A DNA stretch of 64,000 nucleotides from Chimonanthus salicifolius (taxonomy: Eukaryota; Streptophyta; Magnoliopsida; Laurales; Calycanthaceae): the NCBI GenBank assembly GCA_013350335.1, contig CM023534.1, positions 4,927,542 through 4,991,541 on the forward strand, given 5' to 3'. The notes below the pieces were generated by a model that did not search any database, was not told the DNA's origin, and was given only the letters and a program-made list of their open reading frames with translations. Positions 1 through 11,400 of this stretch are shown here, one piece after another. The position numbers and the translations under genes were made by a program. The stretch's first letter is position 1. Every line of letters starts with the position of its first letter.

Positions 1-67
1 ACACCATCTAAACCTTTCATTTCAGTTTTAGCAGGAACTAACAGCCTAATGTTTGAATTGGATGCAG

Positions 68-1559
68 CGTAACTATCGGTTCTTCATCTTATTCATATCA
101 TTTGCAACGTTTCTGTGCATCTATGTATTCACCTTCTCTTTGCTCAACATCATTAGAAAAAATAAACATGGGATTTCCATTTGGGATACGATGTCGAAAG
201 AGATCCTATCAGTGGTGCTCATTATATACTGCTTTATAGCAGTATGGTTTGTTGGAGGGCTCACAATTTTCCATTTCTTTCTCATCAGCACAAATCAGGT
301 CAGTTTCTATCTCATCTTGGTTGCAGCTTTAAAATAAGTCATATAAACACTTCAATGTTCTAGCAGTAATTTGAAACAACTAGAGTTAAGTACACAGCCT
401 AGAAATTGTACTGGTGGAACCTGCATGGGGTCCACCATATTCAGCATTCTCTGTCATCTGGTGGGGGCCTCATTATGAGTAAATCAACCCCCCCACCCCC
501 CTCTTCATAATGAGGTGATATTAACTCTCCCACCGGTACAAATAGATGGTTATGCGATAGTAGGCATTCAACAGGAATGAAACAAACACTCGAATGGATA
601 AACTAGCAACGGTAAGAACTTACTGAGAGTTAAGAATAATGATTATTTGATGAATGACCTATATATAGTACATAATGATGGCTCCCCTCTATGGTTCAAA
701 TGCTGAACTAAAGAAAAAAATTCGTTTCTGTCAAAAAAATTATGTTTCATTAATGCTTCTCTACATCATAGTAATTTCATATATTTATCTACATCATCAT
801 TATTGTATCCATTTATCACATCAATCTGGGGTTGACATTTGTATTTGAATTTGGCATGTTTTCATTTTCCTATGGGCTGACTGCATATCTGACATCCATA
901 GGACTTGAACCAACAACCTTGAGGTTGCAACAATGAGCACTTTCGAAATTTGCTAGAGTTTTTCTCTACATTAATGCCTAATAATGTTGTCCAAACATTG
1001 GGTATTAATGCTTAATCTCACAGATAACATCTTTCAGATATCTCCTATTCTCTCATTTGTCATTGCAATTTGTTTGGTTTTGCAGACTACTTATGAGAAC
1101 TTCCGGTATAGATATGATAAAAAGGAGAATCCATATAACAAAGGGATAGTAAGAAACTTCAACGATTTGTTCTTCTCAAAAATGCCGGCTTCTTTGAATG
1201 ATTTCAGATCATGGATACAAGATGATTTTGATGAATCAGATACTCAGAGTGTCGGTGCATGTATCGGTTCAATTGATAAAGGCGACCTAGAAGTGGGTAG
1301 AGAACATGAAGGTGGTGACATGCGAGTTCCTAGTATATTGCAGAGTTTGGATTACAATGGAATTGATGACAAATTGAGGAGAAATGGAAAAGAGTACAAT
1401 TCATTTGATCCATTCTTTTCCGTTGACCAAGAATCTAGAGACTCCATTCACAGCTACACCACAATTGGAACGATTGTAAGTGAGATGACCGTAGAACAAA
1501 ATGGCTTACATGGAATGACAATGTTCATCGATCATGATGGTCGCAATATTCAATTATGA
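68..1559 (+). CDS. DHHC-type protein S-acyltransferase, C-terminal part (partial gene)
   Basis: Last two exons of a plant protein S-acyltransferase, a membrane enzyme that palmitoylates cysteines. Exon 68-298 follows a cag acceptor and ends at a gt donor in phase 0. Exon 1086-1559 follows ttgcag and ends at TGA 1557-1559. The first exon opens with RNYRFF, the residues that normally follow the DHHC cysteine-rich domain, then gives two membrane helices (FILFISFATFLCIYVF and VVLIIYCFIAVWFVGGLTIF). The splice joins STNQ to TTYENFRYRYD, the conserved TTxE-type motif of plant PATs, followed by NPYNKG. The remainder is a hydrophilic acidic cytosolic tail, typical of the PAT1-4 type. The catalytic DHHC exon lies upstream of the window, so activity cannot be judged. 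The intron (299-1085) carries a foldback repeat. Family is secure; exact paralogue is not. Confidence 0.9.
405..543. mobile_element. Foldback/MITE-like inverted-repeat element in PAT intron
   Basis: The ends are inverted repeats: ATTGTACTGGTGG at 405-417 against CCACCGGTACAAAT at about 530-543. A second nested inverted pair lies inside, CCTCATTATGAG at about 468-479 and CTCTTCATAATGAGG at about 501-515, around a C-rich loop. The whole could fold into a long hairpin. No clear target duplication was found, so the superfamily is open. Confidence 0.45.
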
Positions 1560-2432
1560 TAGGTAACTCATCTTGCAGAACCTTTTACATATACTTTCTC
1601 ATCATAATCATGTATTATGGTAACGGGAAGAAGGCTGACTCAGTACTAGTTCAAAATTTCTGTAATGGCACGATGATGTTGATTGTAAACTCATAAATAA
1701 CAAAAATGGGGATCAATCTGGAGTTCTTAGGCGATTGGATTGCTCTTTCAGTCTATGCAGTTTAGCACACTCTTGGCTACCAACTGATGATGGATTGGGC
1801 AGTTGCAAAATTCCAATTGGTACAATTATCTGTCTGTTGCTAAAGTGCATTCATCTTGGGTTTTGTGGGTTTTACACTGTACACTAGGTTATTGTTCACA
1901 AACACTGGATCTGAAACTGTAAATGGATTGAGTTGCCACATGGTCCCCAAATGATGAAAATCACTAAAAGTAACCAAGTCAGGCTTGAAACCTTGATTTG
2001 AAAGTAGATACCTAGATTAAGTTGAACTCAAACAAGGCTTGAAACCAAATGATTGAGTTGGCACATGGTCCCAAATGAGATTTTAGCTTTCACGTCAAGG
2101 TTTCAGATATCACTTATTTTTCATCTGAGGTTTCTTTTTTATTTGTTTCAATAATTGTTAAAATCAAAAGTACCTAATGATAAAGTAAATTGACAAGAAT
2201 ATTTAGTGATCATTGTAAACCACAAAGGTTGCAGGTTCCGGTCATGTTACCCCCCAAAGATAGATATATAGTGGGTCTTATGTTTCATTTGTAGCAGTAC
2301 AAAAATTCAGGCATCATGACAATAGCCAAGCAACATCTTTGGCAAATGCTCTCTTAACAGTTTTGAATCATGTTACCATTTTTGAACAACAAAGAAATTA
2401 TTTAGGAATCACATTTAACCAAGTAACCCATA
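1560..2432. other. PAT 3' flank, no gene
   Basis: Probable 3' UTR of the acyltransferase followed by non-coding DNA. A short direct repeat (ATTGAGTTG.CACATGGTCC) occurs at 1927 and again at 2052, and AGGCTTGAAACC occurs at about 1981 and 2034, suggesting a diverged local duplication of about 125 bp. Nothing else was recognised. Confidence 0.4.
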
Positions 2433-2593
2433 TGGGTGTAGCTCAACTGGTTGCCTCCCGATTCAGGAAGCGGGAGATTGCAGGTTCGAGCCCTCATGGC
2501 CTAATCTTGGTGTGCCCTAGGGGTATAGGCTCACCCGTGGAGGTTTTACACTGGGTATCCCGTGGTTTCTCACACGTAAATTAAAAAAAAAAA
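2433..2593 (+). mobile_element. tRNA-headed SINE, family A (Au-like)
   Basis: A tRNA-like head carries an A box (TAGCTCAACTGG, 2439-2450) and a B box (GGTTCGAGCCC, 2483-2493), then an unrelated body and an A-tract at 2583-2593. This layout marks a Pol III-derived SINE rather than a tRNA gene, since no acceptor stem pairs. Reverse-strand relatives lie at about 29795-29950 and 61792-61934. The head resembles the widespread plant Au SINE from memory. No target duplication was found. Confidence 0.75.
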
Positions 2594-2749
2594 TCTGAAA
2601 CTTCTGATTTCTATGTAGCTGAACCTTGGAGGTGTTCAAATCCACCAAATCTACAGCCATAATCATCATCATCATCAAAGTCATTTATAAAATCTCTCTA
2701 GGTTAGCTATATAAGTTGTTTTTTTTTTTCACACAAGCCTATCAAAACT

Positions 2750-3900
2750 TGTATTCTATGTCACTTCATTGTCTATAATGTCCTTCATTACCATGTTAAT
2801 CAAAGTTTTTATTGGTATCCATTTTCTCCTAGGGCCTTGTAAGTAATCTTTTGGCTCTTTGCACCAGGGTTGTTCCTTGTCTAATATAAACCGTCTACAT
2901 TGTGCAAAAACCATCAATGATAACTTTTCTCCCTTTTCTTTTATCAGGGAAATCATTAGGTATTCTCTAATGCATTCATTTTTTATGTTATTGTTATTTA
3001 GACTTCTATGTTAGCATTCACATTTTTTCACTACGTCTACTTGTTTTTTCTTCATTCCCCACATTCAGCCTCATATAGCATTGAAGGTCTAACTATTGTC
3101 TTATGGAAACATCCCTTTAATCAACATGGAACCTTTCCATCATAAGTTACCCACCATTTGTGTCCATCTTACTAGTTATGTACAAATCAAACCCTCTATT
3201 TGGTTCTACAGTTGCACCCAAGTAACAAACTTTTATCGTAATTAAGTACTAAGGCTGCATTTATCTCATGATATAAATTTAAGGTAACCTTCTAAGGAGC
3301 ACATCCTCCTAAGTTATGGGATTTTATTTGAAATTTATGTAGAGAAAAATCAGTGCCCTAAGGTGGTAGGAGAACTCGGGATGCATAGAAGTAGGATAAT
3401 ACACTAATATGGTATGATAGCCACCAAGTAAAGTTTCTCCTCCTTAAAAGTTACCAAACAAAATAGACTTCTTTCTCCTCTTTTTCTCCCAATTCAAACT
3501 CAATCTAACTCATTTTAAATTTTAATCAGTAATCCTCTGTACTCTCAGATCCACTATAATTACACCCAATATTTTGTGTTCATCCTACATGTTTTCAAAC
3601 CATTCACCTCACAAGTTTTTCTCTATAATTCCAATTTATTATTTATCATCTACAAACAACAAGCACTGAGAACTTCATCTTTCATTTCTACTGTAATGTT
3701 GTCCATTAAGTAAAATAAACAAGTGCTTAGAGTAGACCCTTGGTGAAGCCAAACTCCAATTGTTACTCTTATTTTCTCTTTGCATTTGCCCCTTCACACA
3801 TATCCTATATAACCCTAACATGCATTTCATTTTCTTTGTTTGCCAAATTAATTGCCTTGGCACCCAACCTAAGCCTTCTCCATATCAATAAAAACCAAAC
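2750..3900 (-). mobile_element. Degenerate RTE-like LINE reverse-transcriptase fragment
   Basis: Read on the minus strand this is a broken reverse transcriptase. Near 3740-3660 it gives FTKGSTLSTCLFYLMDN, matching the GxHQGSxLSPYLF block of plant RTE-type LINEs. Near 3090 it gives MLYEAECG, the MLYGTECW block, and at 2956-2756 a GPRRKW...MVMKDI stretch resembling the C-terminal segment. Stops and frameshifts throughout. The fragment at 50870-51560 is a diverged copy in the same orientation: both share the blocks around 3095-3230 and 51355-51500. No ends or target duplications visible. Confidence 0.6.
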
Positions 3901-6240
3901 TTGCAGAAATTTGAATATTTTGGAAGAAAACATGGTTACTCTTTCAGCAATTCACTTAGGGTGGATCAGAAACATACGACCAGATTAGGTGATATTTTTG
4001 TCCCCAACAAATTTCTTCACCTATTTCTTTAATGTAGTCAAGTAAAGAGAGATTAAAGGAATAGTTACTGTGATTCTTAATCTCTTTACTGCTTTAACCC
4101 AGCAGGAGAATAAATGACATCCCTTCTCATCATTCTTCACCAGTAGGCCGACTGTCTAGCACTTCATGAACAACACTTCTGTGAGGTACACTAAAACACC
4201 CAAAAAATCATTTCTTCTTTAGTTCAGATGATTGGGATGTGTTTAATCTATATTTCTTTTAGCTTTGATCCTTCCTCATTATTAAAACCATTGTCTTTGC
4301 ACAGGTCTGGCTACAATGATCTGCCTTGTGGAAATTGAATTTATTGTACATATTCCAGATCTTCAAAGTTGATTGGATCGGGCCCATTTCATTTTATCCC
4401 AAAAGGGGCTCCAAGCTGTTTCCAAAAGACATTGAGATTGAAAGGCAAGCTCATTGGTGCTTATTTGTACTGAAAAAAAAAATGAACATATGAATCCTTT
4501 TCCTTTGTTTAGTTTTATTTAATTCACATTGTTATATAAACAGTAAACAACTTTTAAATGGCGTGTGAAATACACACTTGTCCATGTGGAGTAGTACATG
4601 CTTGTAGAAAATCTGGATCTTGTGATGCCGATTAGAAGTAAAAAATGGGCAGACTTATGATTTTGCTAATGGGAAAAGAGAATGTGGATCATATCAGTGA
4701 TCAGTCCAAAGATTTTATGGATCTTATCTCGTTAGTCTTTAGAACTAATCATCCAAGTGAATTGGTATATACTGTGGGTGCTACAGATGGATGAATTTTA
4801 GATTGCAGTCCATTTATGATTGAAGGAGGATGGTTCTTATTTTGAATAGAAACAATACCTAATCTCGGGGAAACGAAAGGATCATTAAAAAAAAACAAGA
4901 ATCAAAGTCATTCTTAAATAGGTTCTTCAGAACCATTCTTTCTACAGAACACACTTTCTCAAAATTATTCCTATTCCCAATGATTCTAAATATCAAACAG
5001 GTTCACATTCATCATGTCCAAATCCATCCAATGGTGGGGTCATAACTAAACTTATATGGGTGTGCAGTGTTGGCTAATTCATTATAGAGATGCTGAAGGG
5101 TTCGTATTCTCAAAGATGGGGTTGGCATGACTCCACAGCTGAGGAATGAACCATAATAGATCAGTAAATGATCATTCTTTTATATACAGGGAGCAGGATT
5201 CCAGATTCTGCTACAAGTTGAGCTATGAAAAATCCAATATTTACGAGCCAGATTCTGACTTCTAGCAGAAATTTCAATCCATTGGAATAATATTTACAAA
5301 ATGGGTTTGTGAAATTATCTTAACACTTGACCAATGGATCCAATATATATAACATTTGATCCGGACATTGGCCCCTACCAAAATTGAAGCCATAAGAGAC
5401 AAGAAGTGTGGAAAGGCAAGAATTCATCATATGAACCTCATATGGGACTTACGATGGGGCAAAAATTCCACCTAAAATCTTATTCTAGATCTAGGCTCAC
5501 AGAGTTTCAGAAAAGGTTTAGGTTAGCAGAACTTTTCAAAGAAACTCTCTAATTAGACTTTTCATCCATTAAACAATATGGCTCACAAAGTTGGATGTGT
5601 TAAATAAGTAATTATATAAATATAAAGTGTGTAAAGTTTTACCATCAATTAATCATCTAAGTCATGTAATCTTTACCATAGAAGTTTCGACAAATATAAA
5701 TCATTGATTCTTAATAGCTTAAAATCAAGAGATACAATGATAAGATGAAAATGAAACTTTAAACACACTTTACTCATGTGATTCTCTTTAAATCACACCT
5801 AGCTATATATGACTCAAGATCGATCGTCTAAAAGATAGTCTTAGTTTCGAGCTTTAGTAGAAGAACTCTTATTAGAATTTGTATTAACCGTAGCCCCTTA
5901 ACTACATCGTTTGAATGACTCTCTCCCTCTCTCAAAGCTAATTGTTACTTCGGTTGCCAGTGCCCGAAAAAATTTTATTTGGGTCAGAATGACTTGTACG
6001 CCTAATTAGACTTTTCTTATATTACCAGTCTTGAGTTTATAAAAAAGTTGTTAAAAATAAATAAATTATATTAAATCTCTAAGACTCTTTAAAGATATTT
6101 CACACAATTGTGAGAGGATAGAAAAGAAAATACTAAGATGAAAAAAGATCAATCGCTGTTGTGAAGTAAAGAAATGTCATTTCCAAAATCTACTTAATAA
6201 CATCTACAAATTGAGGTTGTTAAAGATATTAAATCAATCT
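3901..6240. other. Intergenic DNA, no gene recognised
   Basis: AT-rich non-coding sequence without a convincing reading frame, RNA gene or mobile-element boundary. It may hold decayed LTR-element sequence, but I could not support a specific call. Confidence 0.3.
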
Positions 6241-6560
6241 AAACAATGTGCGCTAGCAACTGGATACATACGCTAGCCATGGCAACGCTTAAGATTGAGT
6301 GCGCTAGCTTTGAGTATTGCGTAGCACCACCCAATTTTAGTCAAATCAAGATAGGGACAGGTAGATGGTGTCTTAAAAGCAAAGTATCAAGTGTTTAGCT
6401 CATGGCAATGCATGAGATTGAATGCTATAGTTTTGGATACTACACAGCGCTACCAATAGGTCAAATCGGGATAGAACGCATACATGGCATCTTTATCAAG
6501 ATACTATGCATAAATAGCATCTCAAAGGCAAAATATCAAGTGTTTGCTAATTTACGAGGC
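6240..6560. repeat. Diverged tandem repeat with CGCTAGC motifs
   Basis: CGCTAGC occurs three times at 6251-6308. A unit beginning GGCAACGCTTAAGATTGA (about 6281) recurs as GGCAATGCATGAGATTGA (about 6404), and AA(G/A)TATCAAGTGTTT recurs at about 6382 and 6532. The unit is therefore about 120-150 bp with indels. Short palindromes in tandem like this often come from LTR-element leaders, but no LTR boundary was found. Confidence 0.45.
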
Positions 6561-6892
6561 ATTTTCATCTAAAAAAAAAAAGTCTGACTAAACGTACGAA
6601 GCATATCATCAAAATAATTTTTTTCAAGGCACTACCAATCAAAGTAATAATTTTCAAAATATTTTCGCCAAAAAAAATCCCTTTTGACAACAAATACCTG
6701 CAATTCTTATGGTACAACAACAAATTAAGGTGTCAATCTGGTGCCAATTTTTTGAACCCTCATCAGAACAGTAAGGAACCAACCAACAACTTGGCCAATC
6801 CTGAAGAACTGGTCAAACTGGAAGTTTTAACTGTACAATTGAACAATTTTAACCACTATTTTGTTTTTATTTTTTACCCCTTTGTCGGAAAC

Positions 6893-7871
6893 TATTAACA
6901 GAGTTAAGTTTTGGACTGATCCTTGGTGCGACAGCACTACTTTTAGCCGCTAAGTTTCCATCCTTGTACAGTATCTCTCGGCTTCCAGCTGGAGTCATTT
7001 CCGACTTCTACTCCATTTGCAGTGATCAGGTCATTTGGAATCCCCCCTTTCGCCATATTCTTTCTAACACGAAGAGCGATGACTTCTCAGCTCTTCTTCA
7101 TATCATTTCTGCCTACCGAATTTGAACCTCCTGAGGACACTTTGATTTGGTGGCCAAACCCCATTGGTAGCTTCTCTGTCAAGTCTTTCATCAAGTGGAG
7201 CAACCGGGCGACTACTACTACTATTGTCAACCCTAGAATCTAGAAATCCCAAAACTCCTCCCCATACTATATGCTTCTTGTGGAGAGTGGGGTTAGGAAA
7301 AATTTTGACTATTGAGAACTTACGCAAAAGGGGTAGAATCCTTGTCAATGCCTATCATTTGTGTCTCCAAGCCTCTGAAGAGACAAATCATCTCCTAATC
7401 CATTGTTCGTTCTCCTATGCCGTGTGGAACTCTAGTGTTACAAAAGTTTGGTGTGCTTTGGGTTTTACTTCTACGATCGTCAAATTATCCTTTGCTTGGG
7501 ACATCGTTTCGGTATCCCAAAAATGCTCCTCTGTGGCGCTTGGCTTTCTTCGCTACTGCTGTGGAGTTTATGATAGGGAACACATTAATAGAACATTTAA
7601 AGATCATGCTGAAACGACAGAAACGATTTCTACAAGAGTTTTTGCCAAGTGTGCTACTTAGACCTCTACCCTTGCGGAGTTTAGGAATATCTCCATCAAT
7701 GATATTTCGCATGCCTAGAAAGAAAGTGTCACCTTAACTTAGCTTTGTTCCTGCTTTGCTCACAGTTGAGCTTGCGGGTTGTACTGTCTTTTCTTTTTTC
7801 TTGTTTTGCTTTCTATTCTTTCACCTCTTGATGCCTTTCTTTCTCTAATATATTAACCATTCAAAAAAAAA
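6893..7871 (+). mobile_element. Degenerate L1-type LINE 3' end (zf-RVT region)
   Basis: Frame pieces give VKFWTDPWC near 6905, then at about 7240-7480 ICFLWRVGLGKILTIENL and RKRG, ETNHLLIHCSFSYAVW. This is the zinc-binding reverse-transcriptase region (zf-RVT) found at the 3' end of plant L1-type LINEs. Several frame changes and stops show it is dead. It ends in an A-tract at about 7864-7871, consistent with a 5'-truncated insertion in + orientation. It is a different LINE class from the RTE-like fragments at 2750 and 50870. Confidence 0.7.
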
Positions 7872-8483
7872 ACCATTCTGCCATTATTTAGGACACCAAT
7901 TAGGCCTAGGGTTTTGCCTATGGTCCATTGAAAGTTCGACCTCACTGCCAAACATCATTCATATCAAACTCGACATTTTCATTTTCAAAGAAAAACTCAG
8001 TTGACATAATCCTTGCATGGGCCTGGTGGAGCCGACGGACCCTAACCAATGCCATATTCTGGATAATGCACTACCAATGCCACCCACAATTATATCTTAA
8101 ATATAAGCAGGAACATGATTTAACATATTCTACCATAACTATATAATCATACATGACATTAGTCATTTCTCTTTGAGAAGGAAAAAGAAAAAAGAAAAAT
8201 TATTGAAAATCTAACCCATCCATTAAATTATTACCTCTGGTTATGACAGTCCCGTGACATCAAGATACAAGCCAACCCCTCATTCCCAAGCATCATATGC
8301 AATACAAAGACCATCCATAAACATGGAGGAAATATAGATAAAACCAATAGAAATGGGAATCAATGCGAAATGCAATACCACTCAACACCTGAGAACAGGT
8401 GTTGAAACAGACATAAATGACATACAGGAAATCCTAAATGAAATGTAGGGAATGGGAAGACAAAATCATCTTAAGAACATGCA
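7872..8483. other. FabZ 3' flank
   Basis: Lies between the LINE A-tract and the FabZ stop codon, and presumably includes the FabZ 3' UTR on the minus strand. No other gene or repeat was recognised. Confidence 0.35.
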
Positions 8484-11400
8484 TCATTCACTGCTACCAG
8501 TGGCCATCAAGAATTCACCCTCACATACAATCTCACCCCCAACATATGCCTTCCCTTCCATCTTTGCTATTCCAAAGCGCTTCTGCAGCTTCACAAGCGT
8601 CATTCTCATGACTAAGGTATCCCCGGCAACAACAGGTTTCCGGAACCTCACTTTGTCAATCCCTGCAAAGAAGAAGTTCTCGCGAGAGCCACCAACATCT
8701 GGCTGCAGCATGACCAACCCCCCAACCTGGGCCATAGCCTGTAGTGAAACATTGATAACTGCCAGTCAGGGAAAGACATTTCAACGTGAATGAAGTGCAT
8801 ATGTATTACAGAATATGCCCTGGCTGCCCGACAGGAGAGTATGCACCAGTTTTTGGGAGAGAGAGAGAGGACCTGAGAGTAGGCACACTATCCACAGCTT
8901 TGAGCATGCATAGAAAGATAGTTGGAGACCATCAATTGTAAATAATTGTTGATCTCATGTTTGTGCCAAGTCAATTTGAAAACTTGAACAAACTGTGCAT
9001 ACTATCTATGATTTACAAATGATTTTACATAAGATCAACATGATTTACACATGAGATTTCATGTTTGCACCGAGGCAACTTGAAAAGTTGAACCAGATTT
9101 ACCCAACTCGAAAAGTCAACTTGGTCAAATCTTTGAAAATAATATTATTTTAATACATTTATAAATTTATATAGACATGTATATACATTAAAAATGTTAA
9201 AAGGAAAAAAGAAAAAACCAATAGAAAAGGAGAAAAGGAATAAGAGAGGAAGCAGAAGAAAAAATCAGGAAAAAAATAACGAGTGAAAAAACTTAAAAAG
9301 AAAATAAAATTACAAAAAGGATGAGATGGAAAAAATGAAAAAACAAGGAGAATAAGAAATCAAAGGAAAATGAAAAAACAGAGAAAATAAATAGTAATAA
9401 AAAGGAAAAAGAAAATGAGAGTTAGAAGAACAAAAAAATAAACAGAAAGGAAAAAGAATAAAAAAAGGAAAATAAAAGAAAATAGGAAAAAACAGAAAAA
9501 AAAAAAAGGGAAAAATGAAGAGCAAAGCATAAGAAGAAGCACCAAAGAAGAAAACAAAATCTAACACAAAAAAAACTGTCATTGAACCACAACCCTATCA
9601 CCCTTTTACCATTCCTCCTCTCCTCTCCTTTCTTTGCCTTTTCATTTATTTCTCCGCTTCTCTCTCTCCTAGGGTTTTCCACATCTTTTATAAAAGTATG
9701 TATCTCTCTCAGTTTAACCTTAAATTAATTTGAATATGATATTCACACCCTAATTAAAATCTAGAGTTGCTAGGCATATCCAACACTGGGAGGTTATCAG
9801 TTAAGTTATTTGACTTGTTCCATTTTTCTGACTAAACGAATCATCTAACTCAAACAAAAAAATTCGGTATCTGACTGATTTCCAGTAAGTTACTCATTTT
9901 TTTATCAGATCGAGTTGACCTGCCATGTCTACCAAGGCAAGAACAAGCTTTTGAACCATGGTCCATTAGATATATCTAACTTAAGTTAGATCCTGTTCTC
10001 TGTTTCTACAATTCCACCCAAGTATTTATCACTATTATGCTAAACCGTTGTCAATTTTAACTGGTTCATCACCTTTCAAAAAAAAAACAATAATAACTGG
10101 TTCATCCTCCTTACATGCCAACTAAATTAAATTGTCAGAATTTGTGTTACCCCATTGGGGTTTAGCTAGGTAGTTAGACTTCAATATCACAAAGTGATGA
10201 CTGAGATTTCTAACGTTCATCTTACTCGTGGAATGAATTTGAGTTCTTATTGTGCGTTGGCAAAGATTTAGTATTTAATAGCATTAATAGTACCTTTTGT
10301 AGTCGTCTTTTCTCTCTTTTTTTTAATGATGATTTTTTTCAACATTAATAGTTCTTTTTGTTATGTCCTTTCTCTTTTTTATCGAATCATGATTTTTTTA
10401 AAAGGATATGAGTTTATTTATATGGAAAAAAATACACCCGAGTCAAACAAAGAAAAAACAAAGGCCCCACCTGAGAACAGCTTACAAAGAATCCAAACTC
10501 GCACCCTCTTTAGCCAGTAGCCCTATCATTGGCAGATCTTAAAATGTGCCTTAAGCAAAAGTTTCTTGTGCAGAAAATGTCCTTAATTTCCTCAATCGTA
10601 TCAAGCAACCTCCATGGCCTCTTTCACCCGTCACCAACAATGATGATTATATCTTAGAAAGTTCAAAAAAACAACGCCTAGAGCAACAAGTGAAACAACC
10701 ACCAGAAAGGCCATGGATGGCCCAGATTGCTCACAAAGATACAAGAAAGGAGGGAAAGAAAAGCCTACATATCTGGCACTAAGCACTCTCAAAACTACCA
10801 ATAACCAACGAAGACATAAAAATACCTATCTACATCAAAACAACAGCCTCCATAAGAATGTGGATGAAACCCACTCCTCATCGATAGCCTTGTTGTTGTT
10901 GTTGTTACCAACATTTTGAAAGCCAATAAAGTTAATATTAAAAACTCAACCAATAAAGTTATCACATTCAGTTAAATGTCTGTGTACTACATGTCTAAGA
11001 CAGGTACTCTCCCTTCTCATGAATTCAACCCACAAAATTTGTGGCTGCACCAGTAACACCTACCGACTGTGCTATCGACTTGATCTCTCAAATTAACAAT
11101 ATCTCAATTCTCAAAGTAAAAATAGAAGTCACCAATTCAAAATAATAATAATGAAAAATAAAAATAAAAAATAAAGTTAATGTAGCTCTCAACCTTGTAA
11201 TTATCCAAACTGGGTCATATACCTCAACCTAATCAAACGGGCAATCATTGAGCCTAGATCTGACCTGAGCCCCTACCCTGTCGTTCAGAATTCATGTGGG
11301 TCAATTGAGCTGGGTTCAGCTCATAGAAAGTTCAACCTGTGCACTTCAAGTAATAAGAATTTACATATTACCCCTGCTTGATAAATATCAAATTTATATA

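Noticed and set aside
2438..2510. tRNA-like A and B boxes resembling a tRNA gene
   Set aside because: No acceptor or anticodon stem can be drawn, and a body plus A-tail follow, as in a SINE. The same holds at 52274-52459 and 61792-61934.
7164..7661. 165-codon open frame as an independent gene
   Set aside because: Its recognisable part is the zinc-binding region of a LINE, with broken frames on both sides.
9310..9682. Phe/Leu-rich minus-strand frames as a membrane protein
   Set aside because: They come from a low-complexity polypurine tract inside the FabZ intron.
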